From JAFGJU01 sp964570935 (lineage in GTDB: Bacteria > Eisenbacteria > RBG-16-71-46 > JAFGJU01), in the NCBI GenBank assembly GCA_964570935.1, contig CAZMZP010000059.1, forward strand, positions 1 to 52,669: a stretch of 52,669 nucleotides of DNA, given 5' to 3'. Both the position numbers and the translations under genes were made by a program. This document shows, one piece after another, positions 14,991 to 24,423 of the stretch. Numbering within the stretch: position 1 is the stretch's first letter; every line of letters begins with the position of its first letter. The notes below the pieces were generated by a model. The model was not told where the DNA came from and did no database searches. It saw only the letters and a program-made list of their open reading frames with translations.

Positions 14991-17900
14991 ATGAAGGAAG
15001 AAAGGCCCAGGCGAAGACGAAAGCGGGGCCCGGGGCGGTCCTCACTTCCGCTTCCAAGACCGACCAGGGCGCCGGAGCGGGCATGGATAAGGTCTCCAAG
15101 GCCGGCCCCACCGCCCGCGCGCCGCGCCGCGGAACTGGGAGCCGCCTTGTTCCTGGTCATCTTCCTTACCGCCGCCGGGCAGGCGCAATCTCAGGTCATC
15201 ACCACCATCGCCGATCCCGTCGGCGACGACTACGGTCCGGGCTCATACACCTACCCCACCAACGGCGTGTTCACGGCCGGGTCGTTCGACGTGACCGAAT
15301 TCCAGGTTCGTGTCGAGAGTAACCGAGTGTACTTCACCGTGGACGTGAACGCGGCGGTCGGCGACCCCTGGGGGTCGGGTGCGGGCTTCAGCCTCCAGAG
15401 CATAGACATCTACATAGACAAAGACGGAATCCACAATTCGGGCGCCACCTGGACGCTGGACGGCAGGAGCGCGCGCGTGTCTCCCGCCAACGCGTGGGAG
15501 GTTGCGGTCTGGTGCGCGCCGCCGTTCGACGATTTTCAAAGCAGGGTTGTCTTTCCCGGCGGCGGCTTCGACACGACTCAAGTCAGGACCACCGTCAGCC
15601 AGGCCGACGGGAAGATTACGCTTTCCGCTCTGAAGAGCGTGGTGGGAACCCCGACCACGAGCTGGCGTTACCTCGTCCTCATGCTGGGACAGAACGGATA
15701 CGAAACAGGCAGAGTGCGTCAGGTGAGGGCCGCCGGCAGCGAATGGGACTTCGGAGGGGGCACCGACGGCGCCGGCGACTCAAACATCATGGACGTTGTC
15801 ACGGTGCCGGGACTTTCACAGAGAGGCATGCTCGGGAGCTACGACGCGTGGACCTCGCAGGTCTGCGCGCTTTTCGTCGAACCCGACGGTGTCGTCCCCG
15901 CAATTTCCCACACGCCTGTCAGCGCGGCCGAGGCGCACCTGCCGGTACCGATTACGGCGACGGTCGTGGACAGCTTTGTGGAGAGAGTGGCCCTCCGTTA
16001 CCTGCCCTCCGGCGAGCCCGGCTTCGCCACGGTCGAGCTGAACAGGGCTGGCATGACCGGCTGGTCGGGACAGATTCCGGGCGAGGACGTGCTCCGGGGC
16101 ACGATACAGTATTTCCTGTTCGCCACTGACGGCCTCCTTCGGGCATGCCTGCCGGCGGACACGCTCAATCCGTTCGTTGTGACAGTGCTGCCGGACGCGA
16201 GCCCTCCCGACATATACGAGGCCGCCGCAGTGCCTGCCACCTTCTACCCGGATGGCGACGGCTACCGCGACTCCACGGAAGCCTCCTGGAAGCTGACCGA
16301 GGCCTGCTTCGTCACGGCCGCGGTCGAGAACGGCCTGGGCCAGACAGTGCGCACGCTCTGCGACAGCGTCCTGTTCGCGGCTGGAGCGTCTTCCGTGTGG
16401 TGGGACGGCAGGAACGACGGGGGACAGTACGCCGGCCAGGGCGCCTACACAGTGCTGATGGAAGGCGTGGACCTCGCGGGTCTGCCCGCGAAGCCCGAGA
16501 CCGTCGCAGTAACGGTCGGAGGCGCGGCGCCCGCCAAGAAGATAGACGCAGTTTTCCTGTTCCATTTCAACCAGAACCTGGTGCCGTACGCGAAGGTCGC
16601 CTCGACGGCCTGCTACGTCGGCCTTCTGGAAACGCTGCGGGCGCACCCGACTCTCAAGTTCATGATCCACGTGTCCGGATGTCTGCTCCACAGTCTCCTG
16701 TGGCTGGACGACAGGGCGGTCGAGCTCGTGAGGCAGGGAGTGGAGGACGGTCAGTTCGAGATAGTAGGAAGCACCTACGCGCAGAACATCATGTACTCGA
16801 CCCGTGCGGACTCGGCGGACTTCCAGTTCAACGACGCGCAGATTAGGGCCCACAGAACTCTGATCGAACGCGTCTTCGGCGCGTCGCCCGTGAGCTTCTG
16901 GAACCCGGAGCGGGTGTGGACGCAGAACTTTGTCCGTCTGCTGGCGGACAACGGCTACCAGAACGTACAGGTCGAAGACCACATCCTCTACGACAGCGGA
17001 ATCACGGGAAGCGAGTACTTGGTCAGGACGACGTCGTACGACGGCAGGACGCTCAACGTGTTTGACGACGACAAGGCCTTCCAGGGTACGGTCAACTACG
17101 CGATAGACAGCGGAGACTACCAGTCGGTGGTCAACTTCCTGCACGACAGGTGCAACGACGACGCGGACGACGAGTTCGCCGTCTGTTACCACGAGGACGC
17201 CGAGGCGACCGGCCTCTGGGACTACGAGAGCGGAGAGAACCCCCAGGTGGACTGGTCGCACCTGGACGACCTGCTCACGGCGCTGGAGTCAGACCCCGTC
17301 ATCAGCGTGACCACTTACTCCGAGTTCATGCAATCGCACGGCAGCGCGGGATCGATAGGCCGGATAGTGGACGGCGCGGCTGACTGGATGGGACGTTCCG
17401 CCTGGTTCGCCGAGAACGCCGGTGCGACCGGGACCGCGTACAGGGCCTTCTTTGATGAAGTCAGGGACACGCTGAACGCGGTGAGGGTCGAGATCGCCTC
17501 CTCGGGCGGCGACACTCTGGCCGCCTCGAAGCTGCTCGACCACGCGTGGTTCGACCTCGTCGCGCACCAGTATGAGTTCCTGGTTCACGGCGAGGACGGC
17601 CACGACGGCTACACTGACTGGGACATGGCGCGCGCCGCCTACGTCGCGGCCCGGGCAGCGCGGGAGGCCTTGCTGGGACAGGACAGGCAGTACGCGGCCG
17701 ACTTGAACGACGACGGAGTCACCGAAGTCGTGGTCGTCAAGGACGAGACCATGCTGGTCTTCTCCGCGAAGGGCGGCAAGCTCCTTTACTGGTTCGACCT
17801 GGCCCAGGGGGTGGAGGAGATAGGCGGAGAGAACTTCATGTACTACGGTGAGCTGTTCCAGGACGAGGCTCACTACGTGCCCCGGCTCCTGGGTGGCAGG

Positions 17901-18821
17901 GACGTCTACTCGTGGCTTTCGGGTAACGGCATCTTCCCGCAGGTGTTCGACTGGGAGTTCGAGGTCAGGAGACGCGCGTTCGAGGACTCGCTGCGCGCCG
18001 ACGGAACCTATCTGGGGGAGCTCAGGGAGGCGTCGTTCACTCCGGCCTTGCGAGACGCCGGCGCGGACTTCACATACAGCAACGCCGACCTGACCCTCAC
18101 AAAGTCCTACTGGGTGAGCGAAGAAACGCTGGACGTCACCTACAGCGTCCTCAACAAGAAACCCTACACGCGCAGTTTCGAAATCCACGTGGAGAGCGCC
18201 TTCTGTCCGTCGTGTCCGGTGGCCATGGACGGAGGCATCGCGACCCTGAAATACTGGAATGGCGCGGACACAGTCTCCAGCGTCGGCCCGGGAGTCAGAG
18301 CCGTCGTAAACGTGGCCACGGGGCATTCGCTGGAATACGAATTCACCACTCAGCCGTCCATGCTGTACGGCGAGGAGACTCTCTTCGGCCTGGAGCTGGT
18401 ACCGAGGTTCGGCTTGAGCATCCCGGCCCAGAGTCTCGCTACCGTGCACTTCCGCGTGAAGCGCCTCACGAACAGCATCGGCGTCCCTCCCCAGAGCGCG
18501 CCGGTCCCGGCCACGGCTGTCATCAGCAGCTGCGCGCCCAACCCGTTTACAGCCAACACAACAGTCAGTTTCGCCGTAGGCTCGCCGGCCTGGTCCGCAC
18601 CCCGGTCGGGTGCTGCCTCCGAGCGGGTGTCGCTCAAGGTGTTCGACGTACGTTCCAGGTTAGTGAGATCTGTCTTCGAGGGACGACTGACCAGGGGAGC
18701 ATACGAGCGCACTTGGGACGGAAGAGACTGGAAGGGAAAGCCAGTGCGGCCGGGTATCTACTTCATGCGGCTGGAGGCCGGAGGGACCGTCGCCACTGCG
18801 AAGGTAGTGCGCGTCGACTGA
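14991..18821 (+). CDS. secreted GH57 glycoside hydrolase with N-terminal glucodextranase-type domain and sorting tail
   Basis: A 1276-residue exported enzyme. The first ~48 residues are very rich in Arg and Pro, followed by a hydrophobic segment (LGAALFLVIFLTAAGQAQS); this n-region is unusually long. Residues ~69-280 are a PF09985-type domain (ADPVGDDYGPGSYTYPTN). A linker Ig-like part has PDGDGYRDSTEASWKL. The GH57 domain (~517-800) shows FHFNQNLVPY, a likely nucleophile Glu640 in FWNPERVW, and a likely acid Asp736 in CYHEDAEATGLWD. A beta-sandwich domain follows, then a sorting tail from ~1181 (CAPNPFTANTTVSF to GIYFMRLEAGG). It probably degrades or transfers alpha-glucans at the surface. 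The start is uncertain because the Arg-rich stretch might be untranslated, although AGGGGGCAG sits before ATG 14991. Confidence 0.9.
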   Translation: MKEERPRRRRKRGPGRSSLPLPRPTRAPERAWIRSPRPAPPPARRAAELGAALFLVIFLTAAGQAQSQVITTIADPVGDDYGPGSYTYPTNGVFTAGSFDVTEFQVRVESNRVYFTVDVNAAVGDPWGSGAGFSLQSIDIYIDKDGIHNSGATWTLDGRSARVSPANAWEVAVWCAPPFDDFQSRVVFPGGGFDTTQVRTTVSQADGKITLSALKSVVGTPTTSWRYLVLMLGQNGYETGRVRQVRAAGSEWDFGGGTDGAGDSNIMDVVTVPGLSQRGMLGSYDAWTSQVCALFVEPDGVVPAISHTPVSAAEAHLPVPITATVVDSFVERVALRYLPSGEPGFATVELNRAGMTGWSGQIPGEDVLRGTIQYFLFATDGLLRACLPADTLNPFVVTVLPDASPPDIYEAAAVPATFYPDGDGYRDSTEASWKLTEACFVTAAVENGLGQTVRTLCDSVLFAAGASSVWWDGRNDGGQYAGQGAYTVLMEGVDLAGLPAKPETVAVTVGGAAPAKKIDAVFLFHFNQNLVPYAKVASTACYVGLLETLRAHPTLKFMIHVSGCLLHSLLWLDDRAVELVRQGVEDGQFEIVGSTYAQNIMYSTRADSADFQFNDAQIRAHRTLIERVFGASPVSFWNPERVWTQNFVRLLADNGYQNVQVEDHILYDSGITGSEYLVRTTSYDGRTLNVFDDDKAFQGTVNYAIDSGDYQSVVNFLHDRCNDDADDEFAVCYHEDAEATGLWDYESGENPQVDWSHLDDLLTALESDPVISVTTYSEFMQSHGSAGSIGRIVDGAADWMGRSAWFAENAGATGTAYRAFFDEVRDTLNAVRVEIASSGGDTLAASKLLDHAWFDLVAHQYEFLVHGEDGHDGYTDWDMARAAYVAARAAREALLGQDRQYAADLNDDGVTEVVVVKDETMLVFSAKGGKLLYWFDLAQGVEEIGGENFMYYGELFQDEAHYVPRLLGGRDVYSWLSGNGIFPQVFDWEFEVRRRAFEDSLRADGTYLGELREASFTPALRDAGADFTYSNADLTLTKSYWVSEETLDVTYSVLNKKPYTRSFEIHVESAFCPSCPVAMDGGIATLKYWNGADTVSSVGPGVRAVVNVATGHSLEYEFTTQPSMLYGEETLFGLELVPRFGLSIPAQSLATVHFRVKRLTNSIGVPPQSAPVPATAVISSCAPNPFTANTTVSFAVGSPAWSAPRSGAASERVSLKVFDVRSRLVRSVFEGRLTRGAYERTWDGRDWKGKPVRPGIYFMRLEAGGTVATAKVVRVD

Positions 18822-18869
18822 GCGGCCCTGGTCGCGAGCGGACCTGGTTGCCTGCCTGCCGGCCGCGCG

Positions 18870-19808
18870 TCAGGCGGCCCCGCGCCGCAGCCCCAGAAGC
18901 GCCGCCAGACAAGCCGAATTGAAGGCCGTGTCCACACCGTCAGAAGGGAAGGGGAGGGCCAGGGGAACGCGTCCTCCCACCAGCACGCTTGCCGCCCCGG
19001 CCTTCTGCGTCAGCGTCAGAACCACGTAGATCCCGTTCGACACTTCCACCGTGCTGCCGACGAGCACGTTCGCCCTGCCCGCGACCCCACCGGACACGCC
19101 CTTGTCCCGCGCGGCTTCCGCGTCCAGGGCCACGTCGAACGAAAGAGGTCCCTGCACGAACGCGCCCCGCATCTTACCCGCGGCCGCGGCGGCGATCTCG
19201 GCGCTCTCCACAGTGACCGGCACCCCGGGGTACACTTGCTCTACCGCCGAAAGAAGGGCCACACGCGCGGGGTCGTCGCTCACCGCCTCCCACACGGCCA
19301 CGCTGTTTCTGATGATGTCCATCCTCGCTGTCTTGTCCGGCCTCGCGTTCAGGAAGCAGTCGGAAACCACGAAGAACGCGTTTCTGTCGTGCCCCCGCCA
19401 CGGCATTTCGACGAAGCCCACCTGCGATAGGAACGCTCCCGGAGCGTCGTCTGGCAGTCTGTGTGTGGCCTTGTAGAGCGTCTCCAGCGACAGGAGGTCT
19501 CCCCGCAGAAGGAAATGGCATCCCGGACACTCCGCAGTGAGATAGTCCCTGAGCACGGTGGCGGGGCTCAGGGCAACCCTCACCTCGCACGACCGCGCCG
19601 CGGCCGAGAGAGATGACAGCGCGGCTGAGAAGGACGAGGAGACCGACGAGGGAGAGCCGGTGTAAACGACGAGCTCCGTCGGCAAGAGCCCGCACAGCCG
19701 CTTGAGTGCGGCCACGCAGTCCTCTCCCGGAAACAGCACGACACCCTTGAGTGTTCCCGCGCCCAGGAGCCCGCGTACGGCTTCCGGCAGTTCAACAATG
19801 CTCTTCAA
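18870..19808 (-). CDS. divergent phosphate acyltransferase-like protein (Ptb paralogue)
   Basis: The 312-residue product aligns by eye with the phosphate butyryltransferase encoded just upstream: ARMDIIRNSVAVWEA matches QKMDIVRNYLSVAGA, and GPLSFDVALDAEAARDKG matches GPLSLDCVLSAEVAAKRG. Core positions differ, however. The LSHVALLGIPGYHK stretch becomes LSQVGFVEMPWRGHD, and TDGGVVVRPD becomes SDCFLNARPD. It may have another acyl substrate, act as a non-catalytic partner, or be decaying, but it has no stop codon. The start is a TTG with GGAG ten bases upstream, 17 bp after the ptb stop, so it is the last gene of the buk-ptb operon. Confidence 0.75.
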   Translation of the reverse strand: MKSIVELPEAVRGLLGAGTLKGVVLFPGEDCVAALKRLCGLLPTELVVYTGSPSSVSSSFSAALSSLSAAARSCEVRVALSPATVLRDYLTAECPGCHFLLRGDLLSLETLYKATHRLPDDAPGAFLSQVGFVEMPWRGHDRNAFFVVSDCFLNARPDKTARMDIIRNSVAVWEAVSDDPARVALLSAVEQVYPGVPVTVESAEIAAAAAGKMRGAFVQGPLSFDVALDAEAARDKGVSGGVAGRANVLVGSTVEVSNGIYVVLTLTQKAGAASVLVGGRVPLALPFPSDGVDTAFNSACLAALLGLRRGAA

Positions 19809-19825
19809 GACCGGTTTGCTCCGTT

Positions 19826-20833
19826 CTATGCCTGTTGCTTCGTCCCATCCCGATGCGCCGACACCAAACAGGCCAGCGCTATCGAGGCCTTTTTATTCTC
19901 TCTGGTGTCTGTCCGCGAGACCACGCTCACGGGCACCCTCGCGCCCATCACCACGCCGGCGAACAGAGCGCCCGCCAGGACTATGACGGACTTCGCCACC
20001 ACGTTGCACTCTTCGATGGCGCTCACCACGACGGCGTCAACGTCTCCGGACACGTTGCTCTCTATTCCTCTCTTCGCCGCCACCTCCGCCGACAGCACGC
20101 AGTCAAGGCTGAGCGGCCCCTCCACGTCGGGACGCGGCGTGGCCTGCGCCGAGTCCGGCGCGGCCGGGTCCTGAACGGCACCGGGGCGCCGATCCTCCTT
20201 CGTGAACTCCCGCACGATCTGAGCGCACTCGGAAACCAGAGACTCGGGCGCGGACTGGGCGACCGGAGGCCCCAGCAGCGCTATCCTGGGAGTCTCGATG
20301 CCGAGCGCTCCCGCGACGGACAGGTAGTTCCTGACTATGTCCATCTTCTGCTTCAAGTCGGGCCTGACCACCACGCCGCCGTCCGTGAACCCCAGCAGCT
20401 TGTGGTAGCCCGGGATCCCCAGCAGCGCGACGTGGCTCAGGGTGTCCGACATGCGCAGCCCGAGCTCCTTCGACAGTACCGCTTTCATCAGCGTGGACGT
20501 GCTCACGAAGCCCTTCATAATGATGTCCGCCTCTCCGGCATCGGCGAAGGCGGCCGCGTCTCTGGCGGCGGACGCCGGGTCGGGCTGGTCGTGAGTCGTG
20601 AACACGGACTCGTCCAGGTTGGCCTTCGCGCAGATGGCGGATATCTTCTCTCTGTCGCCGAAGAGATGGGCCGTGACGATGCCTTCCACGGAGGCCTCGT
20701 GGACGGCGTCCAGGACGTCCGGGTCCTGCGCGGCGGCCACGGCTATTCTCCGCTTCTGACCCGCCTTCGCGAGGTTCCTCGCCGCCTCAACGAGCTGTGA
20801 GTATGTTCTTATGGGTATCCGCGATTCCACCAT
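19826..20833 (-). CDS. ptb: phosphate butyryltransferase
   Basis: This 335-residue enzyme interconverts butyryl-CoA and butyryl phosphate (or a branched analogue). Family motifs are ADIIMKGFVSTSTLMKAVL, LSHVALLGIPGYHKLLG, TDGGVVVRPDLKQKMDIVRN and the C-terminal AGALFAGVVMGARVPVSVVS. Length is slightly above the usual ~300 because of an inserted Ala/Pro-rich stretch near 225-240 (DRRPGAVQDPAAPDSAQATP). It lies 6 bp after the butyrate kinase stop on the same strand, the classic partner arrangement. The exact chain length of the acyl group cannot be told from sequence; branched substrates such as isobutyryl-CoA are known for this family. Confidence 0.92.
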   Translation of the reverse strand: MVESRIPIRTYSQLVEAARNLAKAGQKRRIAVAAAQDPDVLDAVHEASVEGIVTAHLFGDREKISAICAKANLDESVFTTHDQPDPASAARDAAAFADAGEADIIMKGFVSTSTLMKAVLSKELGLRMSDTLSHVALLGIPGYHKLLGFTDGGVVVRPDLKQKMDIVRNYLSVAGALGIETPRIALLGPPVAQSAPESLVSECAQIVREFTKEDRRPGAVQDPAAPDSAQATPRPDVEGPLSLDCVLSAEVAAKRGIESNVSGDVDAVVVSAIEECNVVAKSVIVLAGALFAGVVMGARVPVSVVSRTDTRENKKASIALACLVSAHRDGTKQQA

Positions 20834-20839
20834 GCGCGT

Positions 20840-21907
20840 TCAATACTCCCTGGCGGCCTCTTGGCCGTCCAGGACTCTGAAGGCCCCTTCGGCCAGCGCC
20901 TCCATCTCCCTCTCACCCGGGAGGACGTGAATCGGAGCCAGGAACTTGACGTACTCGCTGACCGCGCCGGTCAGCTCGGTAGAGTTGGACATGCCTCCGG
21001 TCAGGATGATTCCGTCGATTCTGCCCTTGAGTACGGCTGCCATCGCCCCGATCTCCTTCGCGATCTGGTAGATCATCGCTCCGAATATCAGCCTCGCCAT
21101 CTCGTCCCCGGCCTTGATGCGCTTGAGTACCTCCTCCACGTCCGCGGTTCCGAGGTACGCCTTGAGCCCGCTCTCCTTGGACAGGGTGTCGATGAGCTGT
21201 TTTTCGGTGAATTTCCCTGAGAAGCACAGCCGCACCAGCGGTCCGATGGGCAGACTGCCGGCCCTGTTCGGGCTGAACGGGCCCTGGCCCAGCAGGGCGT
21301 TGTTCAGGTCTATCACCTTCCCGCCCCTCACCGCGACCACAGATATTCCGCCGCCCATGTGCGCGACCACGAAATTGACGGCTCTCACCGGCTTTCCCAG
21401 CTTCGCCGCGACCGCGCGCGACGTCGAGCGGATGTTGAGCGCGTGCATGAGGCTCTTTCTCTCGATGAGTGGGTGTCCCGAAATCCTGGCCTCGGGGATC
21501 AGGTTGTCCACGGTGATGGGGTCGACTATCAGGCCCGGGACCCCGAACTGCCTCGCAAACCTGTCGGCAATGATGGCGCCCAGGTTGCTGACGTGGTTGG
21601 CGTGCTTGCAGGACCTGAGCTCCTCCAGCATGTGCGGGGATATCTTGTACGCGCCCTCTTCGAGGGGTCTCAGCGGTCCGCCCCTACCGACCACTCCGAT
21701 AACCGTGCTGTCGGAAGGGAGGTTCTCCTCCATGCACTTGGAGATGAGATCCCAGCGCAGGTCAAGCTGCTCGGTGACGAGGTCAAACTTGGCAAGCTCC
21801 GCGGCGTCGTGCTTCACGTTCGTCTCGAAAACGGAGCCCTGCCGCGAGAATATGCCGACCTTCGTCGAGGTGGAACCGGGGTTTATTACCAGCACGACTT
21901 CCTTCAT
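20840..21907 (-). CDS. buk: butyrate kinase (acetokinase family)
   Basis: The 355-residue cytoplasmic kinase converts butyryl phosphate and ADP to butyrate and ATP. It belongs to the ASKHA acetokinase family: the N-terminal phosphate loop is VINPGSTSTKVGIF, with further motifs VAHMGGGISVVAVRGGKVID, LGQGPFSPNRAGSLP and ILTGGMSNS. I used ATG 21907 because GGAGGAG lies directly before it; the frame extends 22 codons further without support. It is the first gene of a buk-ptb-ptb-like operon. The enzyme could also act on isobutyrate or other short branched acids, which would fit the predicted isobutyryl-CoA mutase at 49225. Confidence 0.95.
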   Translation of the reverse strand: MKEVVLVINPGSTSTKVGIFSRQGSVFETNVKHDAAELAKFDLVTEQLDLRWDLISKCMEENLPSDSTVIGVVGRGGPLRPLEEGAYKISPHMLEELRSCKHANHVSNLGAIIADRFARQFGVPGLIVDPITVDNLIPEARISGHPLIERKSLMHALNIRSTSRAVAAKLGKPVRAVNFVVAHMGGGISVVAVRGGKVIDLNNALLGQGPFSPNRAGSLPIGPLVRLCFSGKFTEKQLIDTLSKESGLKAYLGTADVEEVLKRIKAGDEMARLIFGAMIYQIAKEIGAMAAVLKGRIDGIILTGGMSNSTELTGAVSEYVKFLAPIHVLPGEREMEALAEGAFRVLDGQEAAREY

Positions 21908-22046
21908 CGCTCCTCCAGACGGGTCACACAATGGTCGGACTGACGGTGAATGACGCATGAGACAGCGCGTCAAACCTACCAGAAAGCTCCTTTTCCCGCA
22001 ACGGCTTATGATGGAGCAGCCGGGCCCGCGCCGGCATCGGCCGGAA

Positions 22047-22075
22047 TTGACGCTGGGTCCGGGTGATGCTACGAT
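22047..22075 (+). promoter_or_regulatory. sigma-70-type promoter for the SpoIIE-domain phosphatase
   Basis: TTGACG (22047-22052) and TACGAT (22070-22075) are 17 bases apart. Transcription would start near 22082, leaving about 100 nt before ATG 22180. The 272-bp gap to the divergent buk gene otherwise shows nothing clear. Confidence 0.6.
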
Positions 22076-22179
22076 ACGGGCACGCGCGGCCGGGTTCGAG
22101 TCGCGGCGGCGGACCTACTCCGGCAACCGGAGCCGCCGGGCTTGCGTAGTCTCAAATTGGACGTAGAGAACGGGGTGCC

Positions 22180-24423
22180 ATGACAGAGACAATGTTCCTC
22201 TCCACGGTCTTCTTCCTGTTGGGAGCGCTCATCTTCCTGCTGGGCGTGCTCATCTTCAGGGAAGCACCCAGGCAGAGAGTGAACCTCGTCGTGTCCATGA
22301 TGCTTTTCTTCGCCGGCCTTGGCGCCGTGCTGGGAGCCTCGGGCCTCATCGCGGAGAGCCATTCCCCGGACAGCAGGGCCTACGGTCAATTCGTGCGGTC
22401 GTTCGCCTACCTGTGGGAGTTCTTCTTTCCTTTTCTTCTACTGTTCACTCTGCTGTACCCGCGCCCGAACAGGATCCTCTCGCGGTTCCCAGGCATAGAG
22501 ATCCTCATCCTCGTGCCTCACGCGTTCCACTTCGTGTTCATGATCATCAGCTCCAGACTGGGCGGGCAGTTCGATTTTGTGGCCGCCGGGGACAAGATCC
22601 GGTATTCGAAGCCGTTCCTCGAGCTCGTCAGCATTTTCATGAAACTCGTCTACCGCTGGCACGCGAACCTTTTTGCCGTCGTCAACCTGGCCTTCGCCGC
22701 GGTGTCGGTGCTCCTGTTGTGGCGGAGCTTCAAGAAGGCGAAGGGGCTCACGATCCGTCACCAGATGCTGACGGTCCTCATAGGCATAACGGCAGGCGTG
22801 GGGCTGTACGGAGTGGCGGTCCTGATACCGGAGGTGTTCGGCCAGCCGGTTCCCTTGCGCGTGCGCTCGACACTGATGGTGTTGTCCCTCACGCTGGGAA
22901 GCACTGCCATCGCCTACTCCGTGGTGAGGTACAAGTTCCTGGACACGAGGCTGCTGGCCAGACGGAGCGTCCTCTATGGAGTGTCGTCTCTGGCGTTCGT
23001 GGTGCCTTACGTGACGGTGGTTCGACAGCTCGACAAGGCCTTGCAGGCGTTCACCGGCACGGAGACACCGATCTTCCAGGCGGTGTTCGCGGTGCTGGCC
23101 CTGATCATGTTCCAGCCGGTCATCGGAAGGCTGGAGGTCTACCTGGAAGAGTATTTCATGAAGCATCGAACCGACTACAGGAACGTGCTGAGAAGGCTCA
23201 GCAGGGACGTTGTCACTGTTCTGGACATGGAAGAGCTGTCGCGAAGAGTCATGAGCTCACTCAAGGAGGCTCTCATGGCCGACGCCGGCGCGCTCGCCAT
23301 AGTGGACAAGAACAGGCAGTCGTTGAGACTGGTGGAATCGTTCGGGATCGACAGGGTGTCGTTTGGCGCCGAGAGTCCGGCCGGGATGCTGACCGAGCTC
23401 ATCCCGCGTCCCACTCTGCTTTCCTCGGACGAGGCGCTTTCGCTTTTCCTGGATGAGGAACGACGCGGCATGATGCAGGATTACCTGCGCCGCACCTCCG
23501 CGTCGTGGGTGCTCCCGCTCGTTCATCACGACGAGGCCATGGGAGTCCTGACGCTAGGGAAGAAGGTGCTGCCGACGCGCTTCCATTCCGAGGACCGCCA
23601 GCTTCTGGAGACCCTCGCCAGCCAGCTGTCAGTCGCGCTCAAGAACTCGGTCCTGTACGAGGAGACCCTGGCCAAGAAGCTGATGGAGGAAGAGCTCCTT
23701 TTCGCGCGGAAGATCCAATCGGCGTTTCTGCCCAGGGAGTTTCCGCGCGTGGAACGGCTCGACCTTTACGGCAAGAACTCGCCCAGCAGGTTCGTCGGAG
23801 GGGACTACTTCGACGTCATCCCAGCCGGCCCGGACAAGTTCCTGGTGGCGATCGCCGACGTGGCCGGTAAGGGCGTGCCCGCCGCGCTTCTGAGCTCCAT
23901 GCTGCAGGCGTCGCTCAGGACGCAGGTCATGGAGCCGAGGTCGGTGCGGCAGATCGTGACCGCGCTGAACACGCTGGTGGCGGACATGAGGTCGCCCGAG
24001 CAGTTCGCCACGTTTTTCCTGGGGCTGGTGGACACTTCGTTCATGACCCTGACGTACTGCAACGCGGGACACTGCTATCCCGTGCTCGTGGACGGGAAGG
24101 ACGGGACGCGGTTGCTGAGCCAGAGCGACCTCGTACTGGGCGTGATGAGAGACGCGTCCTTCTCGGAGTACACGGTCAAGCTCTCCGCGGGCCAGGTCGT
24201 GGTGCTCTACACCGACGGAGTGACCGAGGCGGAGGGTAAGAGCGGAGAACAGTACGGCGAGGAGCGCCTGATGGAGACCCTGACTTCCTTTCCGCGGTCC
24301 CTCAAGGCGAAGGAAATAGTCGAAGGAGTCGAGAAGTCCGTGACGGGCTTCATCGGCAGCGACGAGCTGACCGACGACCTCACACTGCTGGTAGTCCGGA
24401 TGCGCGGCGGGGCCTGCAAGTGA
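22180..24423 (+). CDS. membrane-bound GAF-SpoIIE (PP2C) serine phosphatase
   Basis: The 747-residue protein starts with about eight hydrophobic segments (residues ~5-310, e.g. FLLGALIFLLGVLIF), resembling the N-terminal membrane sensor region of some histidine kinases. A GAF-like domain spans ~335-490. The C-terminal part (~510-747) is a PP2C/SpoIIE phosphatase with GGDYFDVIP, IADVAGKGVPAALLSSML, YCNAGHCYPVL and VLYTDGVTEAEG carrying metal-binding aspartates. Such RsbU-like proteins usually dephosphorylate an anti-anti-sigma factor in a partner-switch stress pathway; no STAS or anti-sigma gene is adjacent. The stop overlaps the GTG of the flippase gene (GTGA), so the two are translationally coupled. 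Confidence 0.92.
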   Translation: MTETMFLSTVFFLLGALIFLLGVLIFREAPRQRVNLVVSMMLFFAGLGAVLGASGLIAESHSPDSRAYGQFVRSFAYLWEFFFPFLLLFTLLYPRPNRILSRFPGIEILILVPHAFHFVFMIISSRLGGQFDFVAAGDKIRYSKPFLELVSIFMKLVYRWHANLFAVVNLAFAAVSVLLLWRSFKKAKGLTIRHQMLTVLIGITAGVGLYGVAVLIPEVFGQPVPLRVRSTLMVLSLTLGSTAIAYSVVRYKFLDTRLLARRSVLYGVSSLAFVVPYVTVVRQLDKALQAFTGTETPIFQAVFAVLALIMFQPVIGRLEVYLEEYFMKHRTDYRNVLRRLSRDVVTVLDMEELSRRVMSSLKEALMADAGALAIVDKNRQSLRLVESFGIDRVSFGAESPAGMLTELIPRPTLLSSDEALSLFLDEERRGMMQDYLRRTSASWVLPLVHHDEAMGVLTLGKKVLPTRFHSEDRQLLETLASQLSVALKNSVLYEETLAKKLMEEELLFARKIQSAFLPREFPRVERLDLYGKNSPSRFVGGDYFDVIPAGPDKFLVAIADVAGKGVPAALLSSMLQASLRTQVMEPRSVRQIVTALNTLVADMRSPEQFATFFLGLVDTSFMTLTYCNAGHCYPVLVDGKDGTRLLSQSDLVLGVMRDASFSEYTVKLSAGQVVVLYTDGVTEAEGKSGEQYGEERLMETLTSFPRSLKAKEIVEGVEKSVTGFIGSDELTDDLTLLVVRMRGGACK

